Shown: positions 25,366 to 34,394, counted from the stretch's first letter. The stretch: DNA of 64,000 bases from UBA8752 sp040261275 (GCA_040261275.1 JBDQOI010000006.1:27841-91840), one strand, 5' to 3'. Numbers and translations: made by a program. The notes: generated by a model from the sequence alone, not told the origin.

Positions 25366-27599
25366 GCGAAGTCAAGGGAAATAGTCATTCTGTATGGCCC
25401 ACAGATTGGATGAACTCGCTTCCAGTGGCCATGCTCCTGTTGGATGGAAACGAAGTCATTTTCGGCAATGACCGGGCTTTGTTCCTTTTGGGTTTGGAAG
25501 CCGACTTTTCGCCTTTTGATTGGTGTGCTGCCCGCTCATTTCAATGGCGCGACCAAGACCAATCCTACTACGAGGATCGTTGGGGCAATGTACCTGTCGG
25601 AGATCGGGTTCCCATTCGGATGGAGTTGGAGGTTGAGAGGCCTGGTGGCTCCCGATTTCAATGTGAGGCGAGGCTGTCCCCAGCGCCTGGGGGAAAGGGG
25701 TTGTTGCAATTGGTGGACATCAGTGAGCAGAGGTTCAGACAGCAGGCGCTGCAGGACAGAGAGGCTCATTATCGTCGATTGACGGATATCGCACAGGAAG
25801 GCATTGCGTTGGTTCAAGGAGGGGTGGTGTTGGATGTCAATTCTCGTTTTCTTGTGATGATGGGGGTGGAGCACCCGGAAGAGGTGGTGGGAGACACAGT
25901 GACACAGTTGGGTTTTCAGCGAATGGGGAACTTGGAGCCCATCGCGGGAAGCGGTGTATTCGATCGTGCGGATTGGATTCTGACCAACCGGTCTGGGGAG
26001 ACTCTGCATTTGGACATCGGAAAAGGCCGGATGGAGGACGGTTCAGAGGTGTGGATGATGTACGATGTGTCGGACCGAAAGCGCATTGAGTTCGACCTGG
26101 TGCAGGAGCGAGAGCGTTTTAGGTTGCTCGTTCAGAGCTCACCGAACGGCATCGTTATTCTGGTGGATGGTTTGGTTCGGTACGCGAACCCCGTTGCGCA
26201 CGACCTGTTCAGAAAGAACGAGGATGGGCTGGAGGGCTTGCAGTTTTCGGCACTGTTTCCCGTAGGTGAGGCACAGAATATTGCGCAGAAGGGGAAGGAT
26301 GCGCGAAAAGGAAAGGAGGTCGGTGAGGTAGAGTTGGAATTGGATGGAGCCGGGCAGAGGGTGATGCTGAAATGGAGGCTGACCATTTTTGATGGTCAAC
26401 CCGCTGTTCAAGTCAACCTATCGGACGTGACGGATCGGTATTCCCTGATGCAGGAAAGGATCCGTGCGGAACTGGCAGAAGAGGCCAACCAGGAATTGAC
26501 CCGGGAAATTGAACAGCGGACCGTAGCGGAAAGCGCCCTGAAGGAAGCAACGGCTCGATTGCGCTCCATTGTGGAGTCAGGTGAAGATTTCATCATTTGG
26601 ACCGCTTCGGATCACTACTCAGTGACCAGTGGCAATGTGAATTTCATGTCTTGGCTTGCTACGGATGGAGTGGTTCAGGAAGACCCGCAGGAGAATTCGA
26701 TGGCCTTGCGGCAAGTGGTTGAAGGCAGCGCCGCGTGGAATGGTTTCGATGTGAACGACCGGTTCAGTCGCGCTTTGGGCGGCGTTCCCCAGCGGTTTGA
26801 GTGGGCGATTGAAGACCCGGAAGGCAACGGGTGCCGGTGGCTGCAATTGTTTCTCAATCCGATTGAATCCCCGGAGGATGAGCGGTCGGAAATCAGTGCC
26901 ATTGCGTATGACATTACGGAACGCAAGAAAATTGATGCGCGCATCCGGGAGGCGCTAAAGGAGAAGGAGATCCTGTTGCAGGAAGTTCACCACAGGGTGA
27001 AGAACAACCTTCAGATCATTCACTCCATCCTCAATTTGCAGAAGAAGTTTGTGGATGATGACCAAACCATCATCGGCCTTGAGGAGATACAAAACCGGGT
27101 CTCCACCATGAGCATCATTCACGAGACGCTGTATCAGAACACCGACGTATCGAGAATTGGGTTTCCCAGTTATATCACGCGCATTGCGGGGAACATCATC
27201 CAGAGTTATCGGAGTGAGACGGCAGTGGACCTGGTCACAGACCTCGATGATGTCCAAGCACCACTGGATCAGGCCATTCCCTGTGGGTTGATATTGAATG
27301 AGTGGGTGTCGAACGCCATGAAATATGCTTTTTCGGGCAGGGAGAAGGGAACGATCACCGTTCGATTGAAGGCGGTGGACGTGCCGGATCAACCCGATTT
27401 GGAGGAGCTGCGTATTGAGGTGAACGACGACGGCGTGGGGTTGCCCGAGGGATTTGATTGGAGCACCCGGGATTCGCTTGGCTTGTACCTCGTTCAGGCC
27501 TTGAGCGAGCAGCTGGACGCTGAATTGAAGGCGGAGTCCGACGAGGGTACGCGGTTTTTGATTAGCTTTCGCCGACCTAAAAACATGTTTGACGGATAA
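25362..27599 (+). CDS. Cytoplasmic multi-PAS sensor histidine kinase (HisKA_2 type)
   Basis: A 745-residue kinase without signal peptide or membrane helices. Three PAS-like domains (about 10-120, 125-240, 250-370) are followed by a short coiled coil, a fourth PAS (about 400-525), and the HisKA_2 motif EVHHRVKNNLQIIHSILNLQ (phospho-His at 543 or 544). The HATPase domain comes last (NEWVSNAMKYAFSG, NDDGVGLP, SLGLYLVQAL). HisKA_2 kinases usually pair with response regulators encoded nearby; the LytTR regulator 59 bp downstream is the obvious partner. The gene is translationally coupled to the exported MORN-repeat protein. The signal sensed is unknown; the lack of membrane segments points to a cytoplasmic cue. 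Confidence 0.9.
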   Translation: MSEVKGNSHSVWPTDWMNSLPVAMLLLDGNEVIFGNDRALFLLGLEADFSPFDWCAARSFQWRDQDQSYYEDRWGNVPVGDRVPIRMELEVERPGGSRFQCEARLSPAPGGKGLLQLVDISEQRFRQQALQDREAHYRRLTDIAQEGIALVQGGVVLDVNSRFLVMMGVEHPEEVVGDTVTQLGFQRMGNLEPIAGSGVFDRADWILTNRSGETLHLDIGKGRMEDGSEVWMMYDVSDRKRIEFDLVQERERFRLLVQSSPNGIVILVDGLVRYANPVAHDLFRKNEDGLEGLQFSALFPVGEAQNIAQKGKDARKGKEVGEVELELDGAGQRVMLKWRLTIFDGQPAVQVNLSDVTDRYSLMQERIRAELAEEANQELTREIEQRTVAESALKEATARLRSIVESGEDFIIWTASDHYSVTSGNVNFMSWLATDGVVQEDPQENSMALRQVVEGSAAWNGFDVNDRFSRALGGVPQRFEWAIEDPEGNGCRWLQLFLNPIESPEDERSEISAIAYDITERKKIDARIREALKEKEILLQEVHHRVKNNLQIIHSILNLQKKFVDDDQTIIGLEEIQNRVSTMSIIHETLYQNTDVSRIGFPSYITRIAGNIIQSYRSETAVDLVTDLDDVQAPLDQAIPCGLILNEWVSNAMKYAFSGREKGTITVRLKAVDVPDQPDLEELRIEVNDDGVGLPEGFDWSTRDSLGLYLVQALSEQLDAELKAESDEGTRFLISFRRPKNMFDG

Positions 27600-27658
27600 T
27601 CAGTTGCAATCCATCGAACTATTCCAACTCGGAAATTAGGTATAATCAAAACCGACTT

Positions 27659-28408
27659 ATGTCCATCAATATTCTGGTCACCGAAGACGAGAGCATCGTT
27701 CGCAAAGACATCGAGCAGACTCTCGAAAAGATTGGCTATAACGTTGTGGCCACTGCGGACAATGGAGAAGATGCCATTGACCTCGCCATTCGACATCGTC
27801 CTGATGTCATTCTTATGGACATCATGCTCAAGGGTGACATGAACGGCATTGCCGCGGCAGAGGAGATCAAGCGAACGCTGGACGTCCCCATCATCTTCTT
27901 GACCGCCTATGCCGACCGGAGCACATTGGGTGAGGCCAAGTTGGCTGAGCCGCACGGATATGTCTTGAAGCCCTTCAAGGACGTGGACTTGCAGACGAGC
28001 ATTGAAATGGCGATGCACAAGTTTTCCAAGGAGCAGGAGGCCCGACTGGAAAACGAGTTCCTCAGAAACATGGCGGAGCACAAGGAGACCGCCGAGTATT
28101 TGTTCGTCAAGAACCGCAGCCGCTTGATGAAAATCGACCACAACGACCTTCTTTTCATCGAGGCCCTCAAGGATTATGTTGTGGTGCATACTCCAGAGCA
28201 GAGTTACACCATCCACAGTACGATGAAGGACGTGGAGAATAAGTTGAATGAGCGCCGCTTCATGCGTGTGCACAGGAGCTACATCGTGAACCTCGACGCC
28301 ATCCACAGTATCAAGTACTCCATGATTCAGGTCAGAGACATGGAGAAGGAAATCCCCATTGGGGGCAGTTACAAGGACCTGTTGGCGAGTCGAATCAACT
28401 TGCTTTGA
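27659..28408 (+). CDS. LytTR-family response regulator
   Basis: A 249-residue two-domain regulator. The receiver domain (1-125) has acidic residues E9/D10, the phosphoacceptor D54 in VILMDIMLKG, T82 and K104 (LKPF). A short linker helix (about 125-150) leads to a LytTR DNA-binding domain (about 148-249, LFIEALKDYVVVHT...MRVHRSYIVNL). It most likely receives phosphate from the PAS kinase just upstream and controls a few promoters. A strong terminator follows, ending the MORN-kinase-regulator unit. Confidence 0.92.
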   Translation: MSINILVTEDESIVRKDIEQTLEKIGYNVVATADNGEDAIDLAIRHRPDVILMDIMLKGDMNGIAAAEEIKRTLDVPIIFLTAYADRSTLGEAKLAEPHGYVLKPFKDVDLQTSIEMAMHKFSKEQEARLENEFLRNMAEHKETAEYLFVKNRSRLMKIDHNDLLFIEALKDYVVVHTPEQSYTIHSTMKDVENKLNERRFMRVHRSYIVNLDAIHSIKYSMIQVRDMEKEIPIGGSYKDLLASRINLL

Positions 28409-28437
28409 GGAAGTTCGCAGAGAAGCAGACAAAAAAG

Positions 28438-28468
28438 AAAACCCCGGAGTTGGTCTCCGGGGTTTTTT
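28438..28468. terminator. Bidirectional rho-independent terminator
   Basis: A 9-bp perfect stem (ACCCCGGAG / CTCCGGGGT) with a TTGGT loop, a T-run on the + side and an A-run before it. It can end both the + strand LytTR operon and the - strand tRNA-Asn transcript, which converge here. Confidence 0.9.
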
Positions 28469-28471
28469 CTG

Positions 28472-28545
28472 CTCCCCCACCTGGACTCGAACCAGGGACC
28501 TACTGATTAACAGTCAGTCGCTCTAACCAGCTGAGCTATAGGGGA
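28472..28545 (-). tRNA. tRNA-Asn (GTT)
   Basis: A 74-nt cloverleaf on the minus strand. The acceptor stem is TCCCCTA/TGGGGGA, the D arm GCTC...GAGC, the anticodon arm ACTGA-CTGTTAA-TCAGT with anticodon GTT, and the T arm CCTGG-TTCGAGT-CCAGG. The discriminator is G, and CCA is not encoded. Confidence 0.96.
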
Positions 28546-28573
28546 ATGCTCAACCCTTTTTTCAAAGGGTGGG

Positions 28574-28604
28574 CAAAGATACGCCGTTTCAATCATCATT
28601 GCAA
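28574..28604 (-). promoter_or_regulatory. Promoter of tRNA-Asn (TTG-N20-TATCTTTG)
   Basis: On the minus strand a TTG (28604-28602) is followed after 20 bp by TATCTTTG (28581-28574), an exact match to the Bacteroidota TTG/TAnnTTTG promoter at the right spacing. The tRNA begins about 28 bp downstream of the -7 box. Confidence 0.75.
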
Positions 28605-28631
28605 CGAAGGCGTCTACCTAATGTCGTCCTG

Positions 28632-28639
28632 TATCTTTG
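28632..28639 (+). promoter_or_regulatory. -7 box (TATCTTTG) for the PfkB kinase
   Basis: TATCTTTG matches TAnnTTTG exactly and lies 17 bp before ATG 28657. No TTG at the expected -33 distance. It runs opposite to the tRNA-Asn promoter about 50 bp away, making a divergent pair. Confidence 0.6.
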
Positions 28640-28656
28640 TGCTTCAACCCGATAAG

Positions 28657-29643
28657 ATGTCATTTGATTCTTCTTCCGTGCTTGTGGTCGGCACAGTAGC
28701 CTTTGATTCCATTCGTACGCCATTCGGTCATCGCGAGCGCATCGTAGGAGGCGCCGGAACCTACATCGGATGGTCGGCCAGCCGACTGGGTGTCAGTGCT
28801 GGTTTGGTTAGCGTTGTGGGTGATGACTTTCCCGAACCCGAGCTGGAGGCCATGCGGGCAGCCGGGATGAAAATGGGCGGGGTGGAATGCAAGACGGGAG
28901 AGAAAAGTTTTTTCTGGTCAGGGTCCTACCACATGGATATGAACGGAAGGGACACACTTGAAACAGAGCTCAATGTGCTCGCTGACTTTCAGCCGGTCAT
29001 TCCCGAGTCTTGGAAGCAGGCGAAATGGGTGATGCTGGGCAACATTGATCCCGGTTTGCAGGCGTCTGTGCTGGATCAGTTGGACGGCAATCCGGAGCTG
29101 GTGGTGTTGGACACCATGAACTTCTGGATGGACATCGCCATGGACGGACTCAAGGCGGTGATTGAGCGAGTGGATGTTTTGACCATTAACGATGAGGAGG
29201 CGCGTCAGTTGTCGGGTGAACGGAGCCTTGTGAAGGCCGCTCGGGTGATTTTGGATATGGGTCCCCAGTATTTGATCATTAAAAAGGGAGAGCACGGCGC
29301 TCTGTTGTTCCACCTGGGTAAGGAGGGTTTGGAGTATTTCTTTTGCCCCGCCCTTCCTTTGGAAGAGGTGGTGGACCCGACCGGTGCGGGAGACACGTTC
29401 GCTGGAGGCTTCATTGGCCACTTGGCATCGCTGGGAAGGACGGATTTTGAAGCCATGAAGGAAGCGGTGGTGATGGGCAGTGCCTTGGCGAGCTTCACTT
29501 GTGAATCCTTCGGAACGGAGGGGATTCGAAAAGTGGACAGCACAGCATTGGACTCCAGGCTTCTTCAGTTCCGCTCCATGACGGATTGGAGGGCACAGGC
29601 GTTGCAACAGCCTGTTGCCGGAGCAGCCGAACTTAAAGGTTGA
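28657..29643 (+). CDS. PfkB-family carbohydrate/nucleoside kinase
   Basis: A 328-residue ribokinase-like sugar or nucleoside kinase. The N terminus reads SVLVVGTVAFDSI, the substrate region VGGAGTYIGWSASRLG, and the family's catalytic and anion-hole motif DPTGAGDTFAGGFIGHLA is present (catalytic Asp in GAGD). ATG 28657 was chosen because upstream in-frame codons run back toward the tRNA and the PfkB core starts right here. Bacteroidota homologues of this length are annotated only as sugar kinases; substrate not predictable. Its 3' end overlaps the convergent M23 peptidase by 11 bp. Confidence 0.88.
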   Translation: MSFDSSSVLVVGTVAFDSIRTPFGHRERIVGGAGTYIGWSASRLGVSAGLVSVVGDDFPEPELEAMRAAGMKMGGVECKTGEKSFFWSGSYHMDMNGRDTLETELNVLADFQPVIPESWKQAKWVMLGNIDPGLQASVLDQLDGNPELVVLDTMNFWMDIAMDGLKAVIERVDVLTINDEEARQLSGERSLVKAARVILDMGPQYLIIKKGEHGALLFHLGKEGLEYFFCPALPLEEVVDPTGAGDTFAGGFIGHLASLGRTDFEAMKEAVVMGSALASFTCESFGTEGIRKVDSTALDSRLLQFRSMTDWRAQALQQPVAGAAELKG

Positions 29644-30490
29644 GGCGGAGCGTGGGGTCAATGGGCACTCCGCCCTCCCACCATTCGAAATGGAGGTGCG
29701 GCCCGGTGCTGTGGTCCCCGGAATTTCCGATGATGGCGATAACATCGCCCGCTTGAACCCGATCGCCTGGTTTGACTTCAATACGGCTGTTGTGCATGTA
29801 GGTCGTCAGTTTGCTGCCCTCGTGTTGAAGGATGACGGTGTGGCCCCCATTTGCTGTAAAACCCGAAAACACGACGGTCCCGCCCCCCACGGCTTTGACG
29901 GGACTGTCTTCCGGCGCGACAAGGTCTACGCCCCAATGTCCCAGGGTTGGGTCCCAGGGTGCTGAAATGCGCCCGTCCACCGGGGATTGCCACACGCCCG
30001 CATGTTGCAGCCCTCCGGTGCGCCCGATGGAGAAGGCATCTTCTTGGGCGACGTCATCGCGCAACCGGTCCAGGGATGGACTGTAGGTGGGTTCGGTATC
30101 GGAGTTTGCTCCGGTCTTTTCGGTGGGGGTTTGAACGGTGCTTTCATCGGGAATCACGCGACCTTCCAAAACGGCCATCATGTTCTCGATATATCGCTGC
30201 TGTCTTTGGAGCTCGCGGGAAAGCGAATCGGTCATTTCCCAAGCCTCCACTTGCATTTTCCTGGTTTCCGTGGACAGGTATCCGGGCACGATCCATTCTC
30301 GGGCAGGCGTCAGTGCGGTGAAGGCATAGGTCAAACCGATGATGGCGAGTACCGAAGCCAGGGCCAACCAACGCAGTTGGCCCGGCTTGACCCGAAGGGC
30401 CCACTTCTCCTCGAACGTAACCTCCTCCTGAAGAATCAGGCGGTAATGATTGCGGGGGCGCACATCTTGAGGCCGGCGATTGCGTTTCAT
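29633..30490 (-). CDS. M23-family (LytM-type) cell-wall metallopeptidase
   Basis: A 285-residue protein with one N-terminal membrane anchor (about 42-62, LALASVLAIIGLTYAFTAL), a short coiled-coil linker and a C-terminal M23 domain. Zinc motifs are GHWGVDLVAP (HxxxD) and HLHFEWW (HxH), with STGPHLHF as in LytM/EnvC-like endopeptidases, so it probably cuts peptidoglycan cross-links or activates amidases. All expected metal residues are present. ATG 30490 is preferred over 30520 because the basic MKRNRR start precedes the anchor. Confidence 0.9.
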   Translation of the reverse strand: MKRNRRPQDVRPRNHYRLILQEEVTFEEKWALRVKPGQLRWLALASVLAIIGLTYAFTALTPAREWIVPGYLSTETRKMQVEAWEMTDSLSRELQRQQRYIENMMAVLEGRVIPDESTVQTPTEKTGANSDTEPTYSPSLDRLRDDVAQEDAFSIGRTGGLQHAGVWQSPVDGRISAPWDPTLGHWGVDLVAPEDSPVKAVGGGTVVFSGFTANGGHTVILQHEGSKLTTYMHNSRIEVKPGDRVQAGDVIAIIGNSGDHSTGPHLHFEWWEGGVPIDPTLRLNL

Positions 30491-30559
30491 CAGGGTCAAA
30501 GATGGCAGAGAACAGACCAAGCTGAGTGGTATTTTGCCAACGGGGCGCTCCTATTGCAA

Positions 30560-30567
30560 TATTTTCG
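30560..30567 (+). promoter_or_regulatory. Possible -7 box (TATTTTCG) for sprE
   Basis: TATTTTCGCG lies 35 bp before ATG 30603, with a TTTTG 23 bp upstream (30532-30536). The match to TTG/TAnnTTTG is imperfect at one base and slightly long in spacing. Confidence 0.4.
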
Positions 30568-30602
30568 CGCCTTCGTAGTTCGCAGGTTGTACTCTGCACA
30601 TC

Positions 30603-33305
30603 ATGCATCGATCCTTTCAAAAACACAGACCCATCAGGTCGGGGTGGCTTAGTTTGAGCTGTTGGGGTGTGTTGACCGTGCTTTTGGTCACACTGTGGGC
30701 CGGCTGTACCACCCAAAGGGACGGCAGGGCCTATCGGGCTTATCACAATACGACCTCTCGATTTAATGGCTTCCATTTTGCGCGCTTGGCGATGGAAGAG
30801 GCAGATCAGAAGTTGGCAGAAACGCACGACGAGGACTGGGACGAGGTGATTCCGCTTTTTTTGTACGGAACGGAGGATCAGGCGGATTTCCTGTACCCGT
30901 TGATGGAGAGGGCGATTGAGAAATGTTCCCGGGTGGTCGAGCGCCATGCCATGACGCCCCCTTCAAGCCTGAAGAAGGATTTCAAGCGGCCCCAACTGAA
31001 TCGGTGGATTGACGACAACTATACCATCATCGGAAAGGGGCATTTCTACAAGGGGGACTTCATCATGGCGGAGGAGGTGTTCAAGTACCTCCAGCGGAAA
31101 CACAAGGAGCCCGACAGTCAGGTGGCAGCGGGAGCTTGGTTGGCCCGGACGTACATGGCAATGGAGAACATGCCGAAGGCCAATTCCGCTTTGTTGAAGG
31201 CCGTAGGCGAAAGGGATGCTTCGGATGAATTGAGGGCAGATGCCTTTTTGGTCCAAGCGGAATTCCAACTGGGCCAAGACAATTTTGAGGAGGCGATGGC
31301 GTCGATTGACCGCGCCATTCCACTGATCAAAAAGAAGCGGGATCGGGCGCGACCCCTGTTCGTCTTGGCGCAGCTGAAGCAGCGTTATGGTCGGAAGAAG
31401 GAAGCCATTGATTTGTTCGAGGAGGTGGTCAAGTTGCGCACGCTCTATGTGATGGAGTTTCAGGCGCGGATGCAACAGGCGCTGGCGTATGACCGACGCG
31501 GAGGAAGGAGCGAGGAGATCCGTGAGATTTTCTTCGACATGTTGGATGACGACAAGAACGAGGACTATCGCGATCAGATTTTTTATGCGTTGGCCCAGGT
31601 CGAGTTGGAAGAGCTGAACAGGGAGGAGGGAATGGACTATCTCCGGGACGCCCTGGCAGAGGACTCCGGTAACCGTCGACCCCGAATGAAGAGTTTCCTG
31701 GCTTTGGCTGACCTGCACTTGGAGGTACGTGAATACGAGCTTGCTCAGGCTTATTACGACAGCACGCTGGCGAACATGGATGAAGACCATCCTCGCTATG
31801 CGGAGGTGAGAAACAATGCGCGCAGCCTCACGGAGTTGGTGGAGCAATTGATCATTATCGTTCGGAACGACAGTTTGCGCGAATTGTGTGACCTGGATGA
31901 TGATGAGCGCTACGCCCGGTTGGAAGACATCATTGAAGACCTGCGTTTGGCGCAAGAGGAGGAAGAGGCCGAAGCGGAACGAATGGCGGAAGAGGCACTT
32001 CAGGCCAGTTTGAACGGCCCGGGGAGTGCCACGGCCTTCTGGCCCTACAACCCCAGGCTGCGCACATCGGGCCAATCCTATTTCATGGACCGTTGGGGAG
32101 ACCGTCCCCTGGAGGACGATTGGCGAAGGAGCAGAAGGATGGCTTCGGGATTCAGTACCATTGAGAACGTGGCCGATGACATGGCATCCGGTGATTTGCT
32201 TGCCGCCGGCGGTGAGTTGCCTACACCGGAAGAATTGATGGAAGGGCTGCCCTGTGAGGAGGAGGACCGCGTCGCCGCCGATGTCGAGACGGCGACGGCG
32301 GTTTACCAGAGCGGGGTGATTTACAAGGAGAAACTCGAGGATGCGGACAACGCCATTGAAGCTTGGGTCGACTTGGTTGACAGATATGAGGAAAGCGCGG
32401 AGCATCCATTGGCACATTACCAGTTGTATCGCACCTACCTGTTTCTCGAGGAAACGGAGAACTACACGAACCCGTTCTGCGGAACCTGCAACTCCCAATA
32501 TTGGGCGGACCAGATTTCACTGCGTTATCCCGACAGTGAATGGGCCAAGCTGGTGGACGACCCGGATTTTGTGGACTTTGAGGAGCAGCGACGGTTGGAT
32601 GAATTGGCGGCTTACGAAGCCCATGTGATTCGATACTATGCCCAGAAGGACTACCAGGAAATCCTGACGGAAATCAACACCACGTTGGATACGGTTGCGG
32701 ACCACACCCAGGAATGTCCTTACCGCTTTCTCAGGGCCCAGTGCATCGGTTGGTTGGACGGGCGAGTCCGCGGAAGGGAGAATTACATCGAGGCATTGAA
32801 CCAGGTCGTAGCTACTTGCGATTCGACGGAACAAGGGATGGCGGCCCGTGAAATTCTGGCGGGGCTCGGTGCTGGGAAGGAAGAGGAAAAGAAGGCGGAT
32901 GCTGTGCCCACTTTGCCGGACTGGGGGAACTACAAGGACAACCCCGTGCTCGACCACTACCTGGGGGTCATCATTCCCGTAGAGGATGGAGGTGCAGAAG
33001 AAGCAAAGGCAGCATTGTCGGACTTCAACAGGCAGTATTTCGCGAGCGCCAATCTGAAGGTAACGAGCAACCTATTGGATCGGGAGAATCAATTGGTTCT
33101 GGTGAAGGAGTTCGTGCGCAAGGACCGCGCCATGGATTATTTCAATGTGCTGACCGCCAACAGGGAAAGCATGATTGACTTCAATACCAGCGGTTACAAG
33201 GTGTTTGTGATTCACACCGAGAACTACGTAGAGCTTTTTAAGGGCAAGAATGTGGACGGTTACCTGATGTTCTTCGACCAATATTACCTTCGGGGCGCAC
33301 GATAA
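30603..33305 (+). CDS. sprE: T9SS periplasmic lipoprotein SprE/PorW
   Basis: A 900-residue lipoprotein (lipobox TLWAGC, Cys at about 36) rich in TPR-like helical pairs. The opening after the lipobox (AYHNTTSRFNGFHFARLAMEEA, then DEDWDEVIPLFLYG and WIDDNYTIIGKGHFYKGDF) is the hallmark of SprE/PorW, a required type IX secretion component in Flavobacterium and Porphyromonas. Later segments near 580-800 repeat TPR-like motifs. It begins the conserved sprE, bactofilin, ATP-synthase order. It supports the view that the T9SS cargo proteins elsewhere in the window are exported by a working system. Other core T9SS genes are not in the window. Confidence 0.88.
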   Translation: MHRSFQKHRPIRSGWLSLSCWGVLTVLLVTLWAGCTTQRDGRAYRAYHNTTSRFNGFHFARLAMEEADQKLAETHDEDWDEVIPLFLYGTEDQADFLYPLMERAIEKCSRVVERHAMTPPSSLKKDFKRPQLNRWIDDNYTIIGKGHFYKGDFIMAEEVFKYLQRKHKEPDSQVAAGAWLARTYMAMENMPKANSALLKAVGERDASDELRADAFLVQAEFQLGQDNFEEAMASIDRAIPLIKKKRDRARPLFVLAQLKQRYGRKKEAIDLFEEVVKLRTLYVMEFQARMQQALAYDRRGGRSEEIREIFFDMLDDDKNEDYRDQIFYALAQVELEELNREEGMDYLRDALAEDSGNRRPRMKSFLALADLHLEVREYELAQAYYDSTLANMDEDHPRYAEVRNNARSLTELVEQLIIIVRNDSLRELCDLDDDERYARLEDIIEDLRLAQEEEEAEAERMAEEALQASLNGPGSATAFWPYNPRLRTSGQSYFMDRWGDRPLEDDWRRSRRMASGFSTIENVADDMASGDLLAAGGELPTPEELMEGLPCEEEDRVAADVETATAVYQSGVIYKEKLEDADNAIEAWVDLVDRYEESAEHPLAHYQLYRTYLFLEETENYTNPFCGTCNSQYWADQISLRYPDSEWAKLVDDPDFVDFEEQRRLDELAAYEAHVIRYYAQKDYQEILTEINTTLDTVADHTQECPYRFLRAQCIGWLDGRVRGRENYIEALNQVVATCDSTEQGMAAREILAGLGAGKEEEKKADAVPTLPDWGNYKDNPVLDHYLGVIIPVEDGGAEEAKAALSDFNRQYFASANLKVTSNLLDRENQLVLVKEFVRKDRAMDYFNVLTANRESMIDFNTSGYKVFVIHTENYVELFKGKNVDGYLMFFDQYYLRGAR

Positions 33306-33332
33306 GCCGATCGGGCGACTAGAATTTGGACC

Positions 33333-33767
33333 ATGGCTAGAAATCGGACCCAGGACGTTTCATTTGAGCAAGGCATCAATCGCATTGTGGAGGGGACCCA
33401 TATGGAGGGCAGCATCCGAAGCGAGGGCAGCATTCGCATTGATGGCTCGTTCAAGGGGGATATCCATACTGCGGGCAGGCTGGTAATCGGCAAGAGCGGC
33501 AAGGTAGAAGGACGCGTGGACTGCATGGATTGTGAGTCGGAAGGGCTCGTGCTCGGGGTGTTGCGCGTGGCGGGGTTGCTTAGCCTCAAGGCATCCAGTA
33601 GGGTAGACGGTGAGATCCAATACGGGCGCATGGCGGTGGAAGCCGGGGCACAAATTGTAGGCACGTGCCGTTTGGATGCTGAACCCGAGATGCAGGTGGC
33701 CTCTTCGGACCGCAAGGAATCCCGTGCAGCAAGTGCAGCAGAAGGAACCCTCCAACAGTCGGCCTGA
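33333..33767 (+). CDS. Bactofilin (polymer-forming cytoskeletal protein)
   Basis: A 144-residue bactofilin with the right-handed beta-helix rungs typical of DUF583: INRIVEGTHMEGSIRSEGSIRIDG, then SFKGDIHTAGRLVIGKSGKVEGRV and VDGEIQYGRMAVEAGAQI. Bactofilins polymerise without nucleotides into membrane-associated filaments used in cell shape and envelope organisation. The tail (about 120-144) is Ser/Ala-rich and overlaps the start of atpZ in another frame. Position between sprE and the ATP synthase genes is typical for Bacteroidota. Confidence 0.9.
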   Translation: MARNRTQDVSFEQGINRIVEGTHMEGSIRSEGSIRIDGSFKGDIHTAGRLVIGKSGKVEGRVDCMDCESEGLVLGVLRVAGLLSLKASSRVDGEIQYGRMAVEAGAQIVGTCRLDAEPEMQVASSDRKESRAASAAEGTLQQSA

Positions 33768-33957
33768 GGGCGGCGCGAACATCATGCGTCACATGGGGTT
33801 GGTGACGACCCTTGCGGCGGGCATCGGTGGCGGCGCCTGGTTGGGATACCGTTGGGACCAGGCATCGGGCCACGAGGTAGCTTGGGGAACGGCGTTGTGC
33901 GCCTTGCTGGGTATGGCGGCATCATTTACATCGGTATTCAGAAGCTTGTCGAAATGA
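33733..33957 (+). CDS. atpZ: AtpZ/AtpI-family small membrane protein
   Basis: A 74-residue protein with two membrane helices (MGLVTTLAAGIGGGAWLGYRWD and AWGTALCALLGMAASFTSVFRSL), matching AtpZ, an ion-channel or assembly-helper protein encoded ahead of F0 genes. GTG 33733 gives the usual length and overlaps the bactofilin end by 35 bp; ATG 33784 would give a shorter 57-residue form. Its stop overlaps the ATG of the next gene (ATGA). Confidence 0.75.
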   Translation: MQQKEPSNSRPEGGANIMRHMGLVTTLAAGIGGGAWLGYRWDQASGHEVAWGTALCALLGMAASFTSVFRSLSK

Positions 33958-34334
33958 AATTCATGGTACTGGTGGTCTTGACAGCGTTGGGGGCACTACT
34001 GCTCATTCATACGCTGACCCCTCCTTTGATGACGGATGCGGTACGCAACCCCTTGACGGGAGTGGTTGTGGTCTTGATGGTGGTCACGTTGATTTTGGAG
34101 CGTTGGATGAGGCCAAGGGAGGGCGCAAGTCCGGGAAGTCACATTCGAAAAGTCACCGGCGTCACAACGGTCAAGATGTTTCTAATGCTTGGTGTCGTGC
34201 TGGCTTACTTGATGGGGAAATACCCTGATCCGAGGGTGTTCGGCGTGGCCGCCTACCTCATTTATCTGGCTTTTACGGGACTTCTCGTCGCGGAATCCAT
34301 GCGCCATGCCGTGCCACCCACGGACCCGCGTTGA
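33954..34334 (+). CDS. ATP-synthase-operon membrane protein (atpI-like)
   Basis: A 126-residue protein with four predicted membrane helices (MKFMVLVVLTALGALLLIHTL, LTGVVVVLMVVTLILE, TVKMFLMLGVVLAYLMG and VFGVAAYLIYLAFTGLLV). Small membrane proteins of this kind sit between atpZ and atpB in many Bacteroidota. Resemblance to AtpI is positional rather than by motif. ATG 33954 overlaps the atpZ stop, which argues against the longer frame beginning at 33852. Confidence 0.7.
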   Translation: MKFMVLVVLTALGALLLIHTLTPPLMTDAVRNPLTGVVVVLMVVTLILERWMRPREGASPGSHIRKVTGVTTVKMFLMLGVVLAYLMGKYPDPRVFGVAAYLIYLAFTGLLVAESMRHAVPPTDPR

Positions 34335-34386
34335 AACTTCTTTGCGCCTGTTGCCTTGCAGAGTCAGGAGGAAGGAAATCGGATAC

Positions 34387-34394
34387 TATCTTCG
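34387..34394 (+). promoter_or_regulatory. Possible -7 box (TATCTTCG) for atpB
   Basis: TATCTTCGC lies 24 bp before ATG 34419, one mismatch from TAnnTTTG. It would add an internal promoter between the small membrane protein and atpB. No -33 TTG at the right distance. Confidence 0.42.

Noticed and set aside
27641..27646. TATAAT upstream of the LytTR gene as a sigma-70 -10 box
   Set aside because: Bacteroidota use a different -7 element, and no -35 partner is present; probably chance.
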